Source of the DNA: Tenodera sinensis | Taxonomy: Eukaryota > Arthropoda > Insecta > Mantodea > Mantidae | Direction: 5' to 3' | Length of the DNA: 64,000 nt | Assembly: GCA_030765045.1 (NCBI GenBank) | Contig: CM060972.1 | Span: forward strand, 2,526,501-2,590,500 | Shown: positions 48,151-60,034 of the stretch, piece after piece | Numbering within the stretch: the first letter of the stretch is position 1 | Layout of the letters: each line of letters starts with the position of its first letter | Translations under genes and position numbers: made by a program | The notes under the pieces: model-generated | Database searches by the model: none | What the model was told of the DNA's origin: nothing | What the model saw: only the letters and a program-made list of their open reading frames with translations

Positions 48151-48998
48151 CCTAGATGTTATTTTCAAAATCTTTCCAGACTTTAACCATAACCAAGCAA
48201 TTCTAAAACTTTACCAATGACCAAGCCACACATGTGTGCACATGTCCTTTACGTATCAAGTTCACTGTTCAATAAACTAGTGCAGGTGCTCTATGAGAAG
48301 CTGTGTGAACACCAAACATAGGCCTCCATAGCCAAACTATGGACCCTTGGAACACTTGACTTGGGTGCTCGCTATGTAATTATTCTTCAACTTGTTGCAA
48401 CTAAAGGCTCGCCAGACACCATACGTGGTCATACGTGACCATCAAAGGCACAAATAAAAATGAACACCTTGCATAGATCTGACATTTAGGTGCTGGTAAC
48501 TTTTGAAGCCTCTAGAACTGTCTGGAAACAGCCTTTGTTCCTGGCATGTGTTGCCTAGCAACGTAGTGGTGTGAGGTAGTACCCCTTTGAATTGCAGCTG
48601 CTGTCAAAGTAGTTTAATGTCTAAATTCACCAACGTTACACCAGATGACACTACAATTACCCAGGTAAGAAGAAGAACTTCAGGGAATCACCAGCAGGGG
48701 AGAACAGGGACAATAGGCTCTCAAAACATGTCCTGCCAGTTTGTAAGTGCAGCAATATAAGTGTTAAGTGTTGATCCATTTAATTATTTGCTTCCCTGTG
48801 TAGTTTTAAACAGTTAGCTTTTAGAATCTTTTTCCCTTTCCTGTAAGGTAAATGATATTCTTGATTACTATGAGTTTTTACATTTGTAGTTGAGAAATAA
48901 AATTAAAGGAAATAAAATATAAACAAAAGTATTGTTTCTAATGTAGGAGCATGTTAAGTGAAGAATATTATGTTTTCAGTAGCTGATTTCTTTTGCAG
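48151..48998 (+). other. MICU1 intron 2, 3' part
   Basis: No frame or repeat recognised before the exon 3a acceptor. Confidence 0.45.
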
Positions 48999-49158
48999 AT
49001 AATTGAATATGAGAACAGAATTCGTGCTTTTTCAACTCCTGACAAAATTTTCCGGTACTTTGCCACAGTTAAGATGACAAGTTCACATGGTGTAGAGATC
49101 TACATGACCCCAGACGACTTCTTGCGCTCAATCACGCCCGGCATGCAGCAGCCCTGGG
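48999..49158 (+). CDS. MICU1: MICU1, alternative exon 3a
   Basis: The exon encodes 53 residues plus one base and begins IIEYENRIRAFSTPDKIF. It includes RYFATVKM and MTPDDFLRSITPG. This matches the MICU1 segment after GFRDRK, part of the N-lobe before the first EF hand. The Lys and Arg of the DKIFRYF motif are kept; in the human protein, basic residues here are reported to contact the acidic ring at the MCU pore. The acceptor is ttttgcag and the donor G|gtaaga, giving start phase 0 and end phase 1, the same as exon 3b at 60872. Joining both 3a and 3b would leave a frame shift (3a ends in phase 1, 3b begins in phase 0), so they should be mutually exclusive. 3a is five residues shorter in the loop between RYFAT and YMTPDDF. 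Confidence 0.9.
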
Positions 49159-49394
49159 GTAAGAGAGACAGCGGCAGCAGACAACATGAGCTTTTGCTAC
49201 AAACTAACACCTCTAATGCTTTTCAGGCCTTCTCACTTGGGTTATAACCACTAACATTGTTCCTTCAGCAGTAAACAACAAGGCTGGTTCACCACAACCT
49301 GAGAATAGGCTTCACAATAACAGTAATGCAGAAATCAGTTTCTTGTTTTCAACTATTCTGTGATATTTTTATTTCGTCTACCATACACTTACAG

Positions 49395-49660
49395 TAACTA
49401 GAGGAATTATGGCATTCCACCCAAAAATTCATTATAAAGATTTCACCGAAAATGCATGTTTTGAAACTCCTTGAATCCACCTTTAAATGAAAAACTTTTC
49501 AAAAATTTTCATTTTTGCAGAAGTACTTCTAATGATTATAATTGACATACCATTTGTTTAAGATATTTTGATGAGAAATAAAATATATATGTCGAATTTT
49601 CTATGAACAGTCCCTGAAGTTCTCTTCATTCTGAATGACCTTTGAATAACCAGTAAATCA
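49395..49660 (+). repeat. Long-TIR repeat, internal fragment in MICU1 intron 3
   Basis: ggcattccacccaaaaattc, gatttcaccgaaaatgcatg and gagaaataaaatatatatgt match the family. Confidence 0.6.
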
Positions 49661-50579
49661 TAAAGCAGATGTTCCACAGTCCAACTTTTTGGTCCAAAGC
49701 ATTGTACACAACAAAAGTGCATCGTGAGACATTGAGAGTGGGATACAATTTCTGTCCTATTTTTTGTATCCAATGCAATTGAGTTGCATCTAATTTTTTC
49801 ATCCAACAACATGAAAATACACAATCAGCGTGTGTAACGTAACAATATGGTGAACTACACATGCAACGTGTAGTCAGCTGTTCTGTATGTAAGGCTTTGC
49901 ATTTGTGGTTTTACAGAACTTGCAGCATTATTTAGAAATAAAAAAGTGTAACTTTAAATATGTGAAAAGTAAATGAATAAAGGTAGTAAAACAGCTAGAA
50001 ATTGTGGATGAATAGGAAGAATTTTCAATAGCAATTGAAATTATGGCTCTTTTAATGTGATGGGTATTTCAATAAATTGTTTAATTTTTTCTAAAAGATT
50101 CATTAACGATTTCTTGTGATCATTAACATCTGTTACTGAGGTGCTTATTACATAGCTATGTTTCATAAATAATAAGAAATTCAATTAAGAGTGTGTTTAA
50201 ATTTTATGTTACGTAATGAGTTCAAATCTCCTGTCGATTCATACTAAGATTAGAACCATTACAATTGTTCCTTGCCTTTTTTGTGCTGTAATAGATTGTG
50301 TCATATTTGTGCCCTGATGTGTAATTTTGTCTTCAACGTGATGTAAAATGTGATAGTTTTGTGGGTCCTGTAACCTCAATTCGTTTTGTAGTAGACCCAA
50401 TACCTCGGTCCGTGTCCTGTAACCATGACGTCCTTTAATTCTAATACATCTTTTCTTCCTACTCAGACTCGTGGAAATATATCCCTAACCTATATTTGCT
50501 ATAGCAATCGCTAAATTAGTTGGCAGACACTGTTTCTTTTGTGTGTAATTGCATTGGATACAAAATGTTTTGTCAAAAA
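49661..50579 (+). other. MICU1 intron 3, nothing recognised
   Basis: Frames at 49558-49862 on the minus strand have no domain. Confidence 0.4.
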
Positions 50580-51002
50580 GTTGGACCATGGTACACCAGC
50601 TTAAGAGGTAGAGTAAATCTTACTACATAAAAAATCTGATGTGTTGCATTCACATGACTTTCTCTACTCTTGTACTAACCATTCTTACAAACTCTTGTTC
50701 CTATATCTTCTTCGTGTTAGTTGAGAGAAACATTTGCACAAATTATCCTATTATTTATTTCCTTGTATGTACAAGGGGAATATTAGAATACATTAGGCTT
50801 TGAGCGACAGTCAAATCTTTTAAAGTTTTGAGATCTCATTCTCTTTTCATGCTTAACATATAAATAAATGAACAATGATAATTCATTTCATAAAAGTTTC
50901 GAGTTCACCGAAACTGACACAAATAACAAGGAATATCTCCAAAATAGTTCACTCTACAAAAAAAATTTATTTAGACATAAATTGTGTGTTTTAGCGAGAT
51001 CT
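50580..51002 (+). repeat. Long-TIR repeat, left half of the copy split by the LINE
   Basis: Starts near tctgatgtgttgcattcac and runs through acatttgcacaaattatcc and cttgtatgtacaagggg to the LINE insertion point. The right half is at 55636-56465. Its right end reads inverted as the same terminal sequence, so the family has terminal inverted repeats of at least 150-200 bases. Confidence 0.75.
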
Positions 51003-51653
51003 ACATTTTTTGTAGTCTACAGTTGATTCTCTTAAATGAGCAAAAAACGTGAATAATTTGTAAGCTAATATCTCCTAAAACATTTAATTTTTTTATTGCA
51101 ATTGCAATTCAATAAGGTGTAATACACGATTGAATCCAGTCAAAGGTAAACAAGTATATATAAGTAGCAAAGTACTCAGGGGTCTCCGTCTAGGGGATAT
51201 GTGAATGGCAACCACAAGGTACCCAAGCTGAGCAGAACATTACTTCCACTTACTGGTGTTTTGCTCCTCACTGTAACTTTCCTATCTGACCTTACCTTGG
51301 TCATCTCTTGTTCTCTTCCGACCCCGATGCTATTAGGGTTCCTGAGGGCTAGGGAGTCTTTATTTTTCCAACCTCTCCATTTCTCTAATTTTTCTATAAA
51401 ACCTTAACCCCTAACATGTTGACCTGTCATGGCATGTAATACGTCTTCTGATTGGTAATCAGAGGATATGGTCGGTGAATTTATTTTGATAATTCTCCCG
51501 GTCAGGTCGGTGAGACCCGTAAACCAACGACAGGTGTGGTCCCCCAGACATTCTGGGGGTTGGGAGAGAGCGATGTGACCGCCAAAACATAAAAATATGG
51601 TGCTCTCTAAAAAACGGTTACTATTACTGCTATTGCTCTCTTTTTTATGAAAT

Positions 51654-53660
51654 ATGACTCGAGGGGTAAAATGTTCCGGAGTTAAAATAGTCCCCCATTC
51701 GGATCTCCGGGCGGGGACTACTTCACGAGAACCAAAACATTATACTAATAGAAGATCTAACATCAGACTTCTACAATGGAATGCGGGTGGTCTCACACAA
51801 ACAAAAAGAGTAGAACTGAATAAAATTGTATTTGACTATAACATTGATATATTTGTAATACAAGAAGCAAATCTAACAAATGACCAACTTAAATACTTCA
51901 ATTTTACTGGATTTTTACTGCACTTACTACCCAAAAATAGACAGATAAGTAGTGGAATATTAGTTGGAGTCAAAAAGGATATTAAAACCTCCTTTGAAAT
52001 TGTTAAAGAAATGGATAACACAGATAAAAGTGAATTAATAAAGCTAAATTTTTGGGATAACAAAACACATCTACATTTATACAGTATTTACAATCCTCTC
52101 AGGAATGAACCAGATCTCTCACTTGTTGACCAGTTAAATAAAACAATCGTAATTGGGGATTTCAATGCACATTCCAAAAGATGGGGTTATGAAAAAGTGG
52201 ATTCTACAGGGAAGATAGTGGAAGAATTTTTGAATACCACAACTTTTGAACTGACTTATAGTAAAGAAGATCCCACAACCTTCATACATTATTCTGGAGC
52301 GGGCAGTAACCCAGACCTCTTGTTAGCTACAACAGATATTGTTTCAAAAATTAAAAAACAAGTTATAGAAGATCCAAGTTCTGGTCACAGAGCAGTAATT
52401 GCTGATATAAAACTAGAGAATACAAATAACAGTCAAGGTCTTACAAATCTGTATTGGAACTTCAAAAAAGCAGATTGGAACAAATATAAAACTGAATTAG
52501 AACATAAATTTAAAGAACAAACAAACTCACAGCTGCATGACCAACCAGATCATATGAACAAAGAATTCTGTAAAGTCATCCTAGAAACTGCAAAAAAACA
52601 TATTCCTCGTGGAAGAATTAAAAATTTCAAACCCTTTTGGAACCCCCAGTTAGAAGAACTGAAAAAGCAAAGGGATATAGCTAGAAATACAGCTGAACAA
52701 ACAAAAAACATATCAGATACACAAATATGGCGGAAGAAATGTGCCTCACTAAAGAAAGAAATTAATACTGCTAAAAGGAATCACTTTAATAATTTCTTAG
52801 AAAAAATGGATTATAGGACAGATGGTAACAAAGCTCATAAGTTCATAAAAAATGTCAAGGACAGGAAAGAAAACAACAGCACACCTATCATACACAACAA
52901 TAAAATGTTAGTAAATGATGCAGTCATAGCCGAAACATTCAATAAATATTATGCTAATTCACACAAAGTAACAAGAAATAATAAAAAGGAACGTAAAGAA
53001 TTTAAGAAAGATTTGAAACAAGAAAGAGAATGTAATCCTAACACTCAGTGCAATATCTTTTTTCAAAATTTTAATATGCAAGAATTGAACATTGCAATAA
53101 ATAATCTAAAAAACAAAAAGTCTCCTGGACCAGATCACATACATCCAGAGTTCACAAAAAACCTTGGAAAAACAGCAAAACAACAACTACTGAAACTCTA
53201 CAATCTATCCTGGAAAACCACTGTACCTGCTGAATGGCGAAAAGCAATAATTGTCCCACTCTTGAAGAAAGACAAAACAGCATCAGAAATAAAAAATTAT
53301 AGACCAATAGCTCTTACCAGCATAATAGCAAAAGTGATGGAAAGAATGGTGTCAAACAGGTTAAATTGGTTCCTAGAATCACAAACTTTAATATCCCCAT
53401 GTCAAGCTGGATTCAGAGAGTTCCACTCTACAAATGAACAAGTCTTACCTCTCAGTCAAGAAATCAAAGACTCCTTCAATAGAAAAGAAGATAATTTATC
53501 AGTTTTTATTGATTTTCAAAGTGCATATGATTCTATATGCAGAACAAAACTACTAAAGAAAGTAAAAAAAAATAGGGATACAAGGTCCAATGTTTTCATG
53601 GCTATGCCATTTCCTAACACAACGCTTTATTGCAACCAGATATGGAAGAAATATATCTAA
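51654..53660 (+). pseudogene. LINE ORF, endonuclease and N-terminal RT part
   Basis: This 668-codon frame holds the complete endonuclease (about residues 35-250) and RT motifs up to FIDFQSAYDSI. The last 34 codons are out of frame after an extra A in the A-run near 53570. Upstream 51015-51653 is leader sequence with no ORF1 recognised. Confidence 0.85.
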
Positions 53661-53668
53661 ATATAAAC

Positions 53669-53865
53669 AAGTACACCGTGTTTCTAAAGTAAGCACAAAT
53701 TAGAAACTAAAAACTTCACTTATCTTATTATTTTGGTGCTGACCCTGGGGTCAGCACCAAAATAATAAGATAAGTGAAGTTTTTAGTTTCTAATTTGTTC
53801 TTACTTTAGAATCTTGTTGCTTCACTGTTAATAGCTTCAATTTTTCCATAATTAAGTACACCGTG
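53669..53865. mobile_element. Palindromic insertion with 12-bp target duplication
   Basis: aagtacaccgtg occurs at 53669-53680 and again at 53854-53865, bracketing 173 bases foreign to the LINE. Removing the insertion and one duplicate restores VHRGLPQG. Inside, two arms of about 65 bases (53682-53747 and 53749-53813, from tctaaagtaag to ggtgctgaccc) are inverted copies with one visible mismatch and a two-base centre. About 40 unrelated bases follow. It could be a foldback element or a SINE-like cDNA that snapped back during synthesis. Confidence 0.8.
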
Positions 53866-53882
53866 GCTTACCACAAGGTGCA

Positions 53883-54509
53883 GTGCTCAGCACTACACTT
53901 TTTAATATATTTATTAATGATCTACCACAACAAATACAAGAATCAGGCGTGAAGTGTGCACTATTTGCTGATGACTTAGTAATGTGGACTTCAAAACCAA
54001 AAAGCAAAAGTACAGAACTGGAAAAAACCATGCAACAATCCTTAACCAACTTACAGAAGTGGACCAAAGAAAATTTAATGACTGTTAATACAACAAAATC
54101 AAACTACCAAATCTTTTCACTAAGAAAAAAACCACTAAAAATAAAGCTAAATTTTGAGGGTCAACAATTACCAGAAACAAAGGAAACAAAGTATTTAGGA
54201 GTTACATTTGATACCAAACTTACTTGGACCAAACAAATAGAAAATGTAATACAAAGAGCAGAGAGGCGCCTTTCACTGTTAAAACGTCTAACAGGAATGA
54301 AGTGGGGATGTTCCAGAGCAACGCTTAACACAACATACAATGTATATATAAAACCATTATTTACTTACTGCAGCGAAGTTCTTGTAACAGCAAACACAAA
54401 AAAAAAAAATTCAAATCTTTCAAAACCAAAGTCTGAGATTAATTACAGGTGCTATCAAAACCACACCAATAGCAGCTATGGAAATACTAACCAACCAATA
54501 CCCCATTGA
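53883..54509 (+). pseudogene. LINE ORF, catalytic RT and thumb part
   Basis: It reads LSTTLFNIFINDLPQQ, FADDLVMWTSK (catalytic FADD), TKYLGVTFDTKLTW and YIKPLFTYCSEVL, continuing the frame after the palindromic insertion. The frame goes wrong again in an A-run near 54405. Confidence 0.8.
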
Positions 54510-55554
54510 ATATGAAATAGAAAAAGCGGCTCTTATTCAACACGAAAAGTTGATCAGACTCCCATTCAATACATGGCACAAGAGAAATTTTACACATACA
54601 CTAAAGACTCAGGAGAGCTTTCTTTCCAAAATTCAAGACATCAAGAAGGATGTACACCTTCTTAATTCAAAGGAAAACTTCATATCTAAAGTCAATCCAA
54701 CACATACATTAGACATCAAATATTATTTACACCTGACAGAAGAAGTTAAAAAAAGTGATACTCCAACTAGTGTTCTAAAATTATTGGCATTAGAGACAAT
54801 CCATACTAGATTTCCAGAACATGAGTGGCTTCATATTTATACTGATGGATCATTAATATCAAACCAAGATGGAGCAGGTGCTGGAGTCACGTGTCACCTC
54901 TTTTACTATTACAAATCTTTAAGTTATGGAACTACAAACTTTGATGAAGAAATTGAAGCAATTTGAATGGCCCTACAAAATCTTTTGTACAGAATTTCAC
55001 ATTTTGAGCAAGCAGTTATTCTCTCAGATTCCAGGGCAGCAATTATAGCAATTACTTCCAAGTTGTCACCAAAAAACCAAACAATTATAGAATGTTGGAA
55101 AATCCTTACTCATCTAACAGCGCTTCAAAAACACCTAGTCTTCCAATGGATACCAGCTCACTGTGGACTGAGTGGTAATGAGAAAGCTGATTTTATTGCA
55201 AGCAAGGCTACCAGCAGTGTACAGAAATCTATAGTTAATTTACCATTTTATGCAGCTAAAAGATTAGTCAACTCTGAATTCAAAAAAATTATTGCAAAAT
55301 ATTACTATGAAAAATCAAAGAATAAATGATGGGAACTACCAAACATTCAAACAGTGATTCCTGAGTATCCTCGAAAAACAGCAGTTGCAACCTTCAGGTT
55401 GATTACAGGACATGATTGTCTGGCAAAACATTTAAACAGAATTGGGATATATTCTTCACCACTCTGTCCTCTATGTGATCTGCAAGAGGAAATGGACCGA
55501 GACCACCTTCAAATATGCCCGGCCACTTCTAGTGCCCTTCCCATCCATCAGTGA
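54478..55554 (+). pseudogene. LINE ORF, RNase H and zinc-knuckle part
   Basis: Three consecutive in-frame pieces are split by TGA at 54964 and 55327, each where Trp is expected. The RNase H acidic residues are visible in YTDGS, EIEAI, SDSRAA and EKADF. The C-terminus has CPLCDLQEEMDRDHLQIC. Confidence 0.8.
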
Positions 55555-55635
55555 AAAATATTGGACAGCAAGAGGATTAATGACTTCATTGTCAGAAATC
55601 CAGCATTAGCTAACAACAACAACACATTTTTTGTA

Positions 55636-56465
55636 TAGTAACATTTTGCCTATCTCTTATGGTTTACAAACTATTCCAAAGTCATCCAGAGTAAACAGGA
55701 TTACATAGGCTATAGCCAGAAAACTTAAGATATACATTTCATTTGTTACAAGTATCTTAAACATATGGCATTTTAATCAAAGTCGTTAGAACCATTTTCA
55801 AGAAAATCAAAATCTTCCAAAAATTTTCCATGTAAAGGGTAGTTTAGGGTGGGGCTGTTTTCTTCAAAATCTTTGTCACATCCTTGAAAGACATTAAACT
55901 TAAATACCAACTTCGGTTTTCAACCAACTTTGTTATTGAGTTATGCTGTTCACAGACACATGCGCGCACACGCACACCACGCCACACCACACCACACACA
56001 TGTGCGTGGACCTTTTTCTAAAAATGCTTTTTTTTAATTCAGGGAGTCTCAAAACATATATTTCCGGTGAAATCTCTACATCAAATTTTTGGGTGGTATA
56101 CAATACTTCCTCTACGTACAGTAGAGAAAGTAAAATGTAGATCTCACTAAAACATATAATTTATGTTCATTTTTGTTGTGAAGTTAACCATCTCCAAGAT
56201 AACTTCTCTTAAATGGGAAGTGTTATTCTTCCTTTTTTTTTTCTGAACTACAAAGCCATCACACAGTAACCAACTGATTTAACTATCACTTAAGTTTACT
56301 GTGTTCTCCTATTCCCCTTGCACCTACAAGAGAAAAAAATAAAAGTATTCAAAAGTTCATCTTGATTAACATGAAATAGACAGAATAATAAGCATTTGTA
56401 ACAATAGTTTATAAACAGTGAAAACAGAAAGTTATGTGAGTGAAACATATCAGATTTTTTTCATC
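55636..56465 (+). repeat. Long-TIR repeat, right half of the copy split by the LINE
   Basis: Continues from tagtaacattttgcctatc to the inverted terminus gttatgtgagtgaaacatat near 56450. Contains a CA-rich tract at 55955-56000. Confidence 0.75.
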
Positions 56466-56499
56466 TACTTCCAACTTAGCTAAGATTAAAATCTGATGG

Positions 56500-56757
56500 A
56501 CTAAACATGATTAAATGCAGATCTGTTACTATTACCGATTCCTCTAGTTCTATCAAGGATCAAGTATTCTCAAACAGTGACAATATTTTCATCAGTAACA
56601 GCAGTTCTTGGACGTCCTTCATAAAATTCATCACTAAGAAAAGATTCATCTCTTTTGAATTGGCTATAGTAATTATGAAGTGTTGTGTTATATGTGGCTT
56701 CTTTGACAAATACATTTCTAAGGCAATATTCACTTTGTCTAGGAATTAATGACAACT
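56500..56757 (-). pseudogene. Mariner transposase N-terminal fragment
   Basis: Minus-strand words FKRDESFLSDEFYEGRPRTA and VTDENIVTV match the helix-turn-helix linker of mariner transposases (the GRP...ENI block). No catalytic part is present. Confidence 0.6.
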
Positions 56758-57014
56758 TAAAATTGTAAAAGGTGATAGTCTAGAAATGTTCTCTACACTA
56801 AATCAATTTTGGGTGAACACAACAATGATAAACAATAATAATGAACTATCACAGCAAATCAAACAAACTACGTGGCAATCAACTTGCAAAGCATTACAAA
56901 GTAGCTGTCAAATTCAAACAAATTTTATTTGCTTTAAGAAAGATGGCACTCTAAAACATTTAGAATAAATTTTGTGTTGTATTTTAGCTTTGTTGCTCTG
57001 GTTACTGTTCTGAG

Positions 57015-58058
57015 TTAACCTCTTGAGGGATATGGACGTGAAATCACGTCCATTTAAAATGACGGATGAGCGATATGGGCGTGTATACACGTCCTGTGCG
57101 TTTAAGCATTTAACCCTTATTTATCCCTTATCCAACTCAACTTATTTTAATTTTCCCTTTATGAAACATTTAAGTAAAGTCTATATACTTTATTGGCTTA
57201 CCTTAATATGCTCTTTCTGCAGTGATTTACCTCAAAACAGGGATAAACACACAAGGGTAGGTACATCTCCACATTCGCGAATTCCCTTCTTGCGGCACAC
57301 GAAACTTTTTCGAGATGGGCGGGACTTCTTTGCTGTTTAAAGGTATCCTTTTAGGATAATGTTTTCCTTGAAGTCTGAGGGGTGCAGGGGTTTTGGATTT
57401 TCAACCCCCAACGTGGTATTGTTCAATTAGGCTGCGAGCTATTTATAGTCGGAAGTCAGGGTCGGTCATTGTCCTGTGTGGGTTTAGAGAGCTCTCCAAA
57501 TTACCAAACAATTGTATATGGTTATATCCAGTTGGTGCAAAAACACCTTTTTATACCACTTCTCCCTTCAGCTACAAGCAGGAAAGAATACGTATGTATT
57601 TCAACAAAGAAAGACACGGACTCTACTAAGTTACGAAACTCCCGTAAGCAAAAGTTGCAGTGTTGATCTATTCTGATGACTAAGAGACCACGCATACAGT
57701 AGCGCTTTATTACACAGTATGCTGACGCATAAGCCACACATACAATGGGTGTTTCTTTACCGTTTCTTTCTGAGAACTTATATTAGATGCATTCGACAGA
57801 GCAAAGTTGACTTTTCACCACAGTGAAACAAAATTATGCCATTTCAACGTTTTGTAAATACAACTCAACTTTGCTGATGACGTACATTTATACTGCAAAT
57901 AACGAGTTTTATACCAGTTTTTGTTTCATTAAAATAACTTAATATTTACACAAAATACAGCTGTGTATATACGACGCACTTTAAATGCCCTGCGCTGGAT
58001 ATTGGGTAGCAGTTCTCGGCTCGCAGACATTTTAAATGGCCATCGCTCAAGAGGTTAA
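57015..58058. mobile_element. piggyBac-type MITE with TTAA target duplication
   Basis: TTAA at 57015 and 58055 flanks 1036 bases with ends cctcttgagggatatgg and ccatcgctcaagagg. Near the left end two short palindromes occur, ggacgtgaaatcacgtcc and gcgtgtatacacg. The small frames inside show no transposase. Confidence 0.8.
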
Positions 58059-58979
58059 TGTAATGAACCAGCCTTGAAAGTTCAGGATTAAGCTCTAACA
58101 TCTGCAACTGACTGCACTTGAAAGCCCTTGCACCCAGTTTGGTGTTGTTGCATTCCCCCGGTGTGCACATTGACCATGTTTGTAAATACTCTGAGCTTTA
58201 TTAATGCTAGGTTTGTATGACATTATCAGCACAAATGTTGCGGCCTGTGGCAGTGAAGAGCAGAAATGGGAAGAAGACATGCTATACTAAAGTTCAGGCT
58301 ACGAGTGATACAAACCGGGAGTAGCAGGTAGCGTAAGGGGATGGTGCAGATGAGAGGGGAATAGGTTACATCATTGCCAGGTTTAGCCATGATTTAAGTG
58401 CACAAGCAGTTCTGTATGTAACACTGGAAACAAATACTTTTGTTTATTTTTACCATTTTTACTAAACTTTCAATTGGTTTTTGTATGCTAAAGCACATGG
58501 CAATTGCACATGAAGCACATGGTTGCCAGATCTATTAAGTTATGTCTCGTGTTCGTCTTGTTCAGAATCAAATAGTTGTAGGTTAAAGTATGACAAACTG
58601 TGTTAACTGATAAATAATTAGTGTGTTGTATTATTAACAAAAATACAAGCAACGTCACCAAACCGTTATAATGTGAAAAGAGTTCAAAATGTTGCAACAC
58701 TACATGCCCAAACACGTGATGCGACATACATCCAGTTTGTATCGCTCACAGCCTGAATTTCTGTTATACTAGCTAGTAAACTTAGTTAACCTCTTAATGC
58801 CTTATGGCGCTTTTTATTGTAGGACTTGGCAGCGATGGGACTCTTATCTTCAGGGCGTTAATGGTTTAGCGGATAGAAGATGGTGATGATTAATGTATTC
58901 TCAATCAGTGTTCAGATTTCCACCAAAATTAGCTTTATAATAATGAAATTATATTATTATTATTATTTATTTATGCCAA
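58059..58979 (+). other. MICU1 intron 3, nothing certain
   Basis: ttaacctcttaatgcc at 58788 resembles the piggyBac MITE end, but no partner was found. Confidence 0.4.
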
Positions 58980-59165
58980 CAAACTTACTGTTGGTGTTTT
59001 TAAACACACAAGCCATGTGTGGGGAAAGTTTTAGAGGTAGAACTGGAACTTAAAAATTCAATGCCACAACTGGGATTTGAACCACAGACCTTCCGCTTAC
59101 CAGGCGGCTGCTCTAACCATTGAGCTATTGTGACAAACTGCCAGAATGGCATTAAATTCTCAAAC
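58980..59165 (-). repeat. tRNA-Thr-like SINE copy 5
   Basis: The core 59134-59062 on the minus strand has gtcacaatagctcaatgg, a stem with GGT in the loop and ggttcaaatccca. The left flank (58980-59030, cttactgttggtgttttt) also occurs at the left edge of the window, 2-50, showing that the repeat unit is longer than the tRNA part. Confidence 0.7.
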
Positions 59166-59489
59166 CAGTTCGTATTCCTCCTGTGGCATTGAATTTTTAA
59201 GTTCCAGCTCTACCTCTCAAATTTGCTATTGGTTTACACAGAAATATATGTAGCACTACACCAATTTTAGGATCAGGGTTGCCAATGTTTAGAAGTAAAA
59301 TTATTGTACTGGCCACTCAAAATTATAGATTTGGATTCAAAATTATCCTACATCATAAACCAAATGCTACAAGAATAAATGTATCAGCATAACACTTATG
59401 AAAATGTAATAGTATGGATGTTTATGGTATCCACTTACAAGATTGATGCCCTCAATCAGTATTACAACTTTAGTACTTATGTTTCTCGG

Positions 59490-59790
59490 ACTATTCATCT
59501 GAACGTTCATCATCTTCCTCAACTGTTGTAGCATTATACAAATTTGTTGTTGAGATAAACTTTAACATCTCTGTGACTTGCAGATTTCCAGACCCACCAC
59601 ATTCTTTCATAAGGTGAGACAACTGAATAGTCCACTTACCATATCTAGCACCAATCTTTTCTAATTTTGGTTTTTATTAAACCTAGTTTGGAAAAAACTC
59701 TTTCACAAGAAGTGTTTCTGTGAGGCAATGAAATCAATGATAATGCAACCTCCGCCAGTTCTTTGAAACCAGTATTTCCACCAAGGTGAC
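59490..59790 (-). pseudogene. hAT transposase dimerisation-domain remnant
   Basis: Minus-strand FKELAEVALSLISLPHRNTS and CERVFSKLGLIKTKIR match the C-terminal hAT dimerisation block. Stops follow immediately. Confidence 0.7.
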
Positions 59791-60034
59791 ATGTGTTTAA
59801 CAGCACTCAGAAAACTACCAGGTTCAGGCATGTTCTTTATTTCACACGGAATATCACATATTCCGAGTTTTCTCTATTGATCACCAGTTTTCTGAACAGT
59901 GCCTTCTTCATTGAGATTACCGGATCTGAGCACACTGGCAACAAGAGGATAAAGGGTAGAAGGAATAGTAGAATATGAAATGGTTGCCTTAGAGGGGTGG
60001 AGACAGACAATGAGGGCAAAAGTGGTGTTGCTAT

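Larger units (their letters stand above)
51003..55635 (+). mobile_element. Full-length RNase H-bearing LINE with 12-bp target duplication
   Basis: The element (51015-55623) is flanked by acattttttgta at 51003-51014 and 55624-55635, and ends in a short AAC-repeat tail. It encodes, in order, an AP endonuclease (LLQWNAGG, VIGDFNAHSKRWG, GHRAVIADI), RT (SPGPDHIHPEF, FIDFQSAYDSI, HRGLPQGAVLS, FADDLVMW), RNase H (HIYTDGSLISN, AVILSDSRAAI, WIPAHCGLSGNEKAD) and a final CPLC...H...C zinc motif. The set fits the I/R1 side of the LINE tree. It is dead: single-base gains in A-runs near 53570 and 54405 shift the frame, and two Trp codons have become TGA (54964 and 55327). An unrelated palindromic insertion breaks RT at 53681. 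It lies in MICU1 intron 3, inside a copy of the long-TIR repeat. Confidence 0.9.

Noticed and set aside
57023..57340. 105-codon frame
   Set aside because: It lies within the piggyBac-type MITE and starts in its terminal repeat; no domain.
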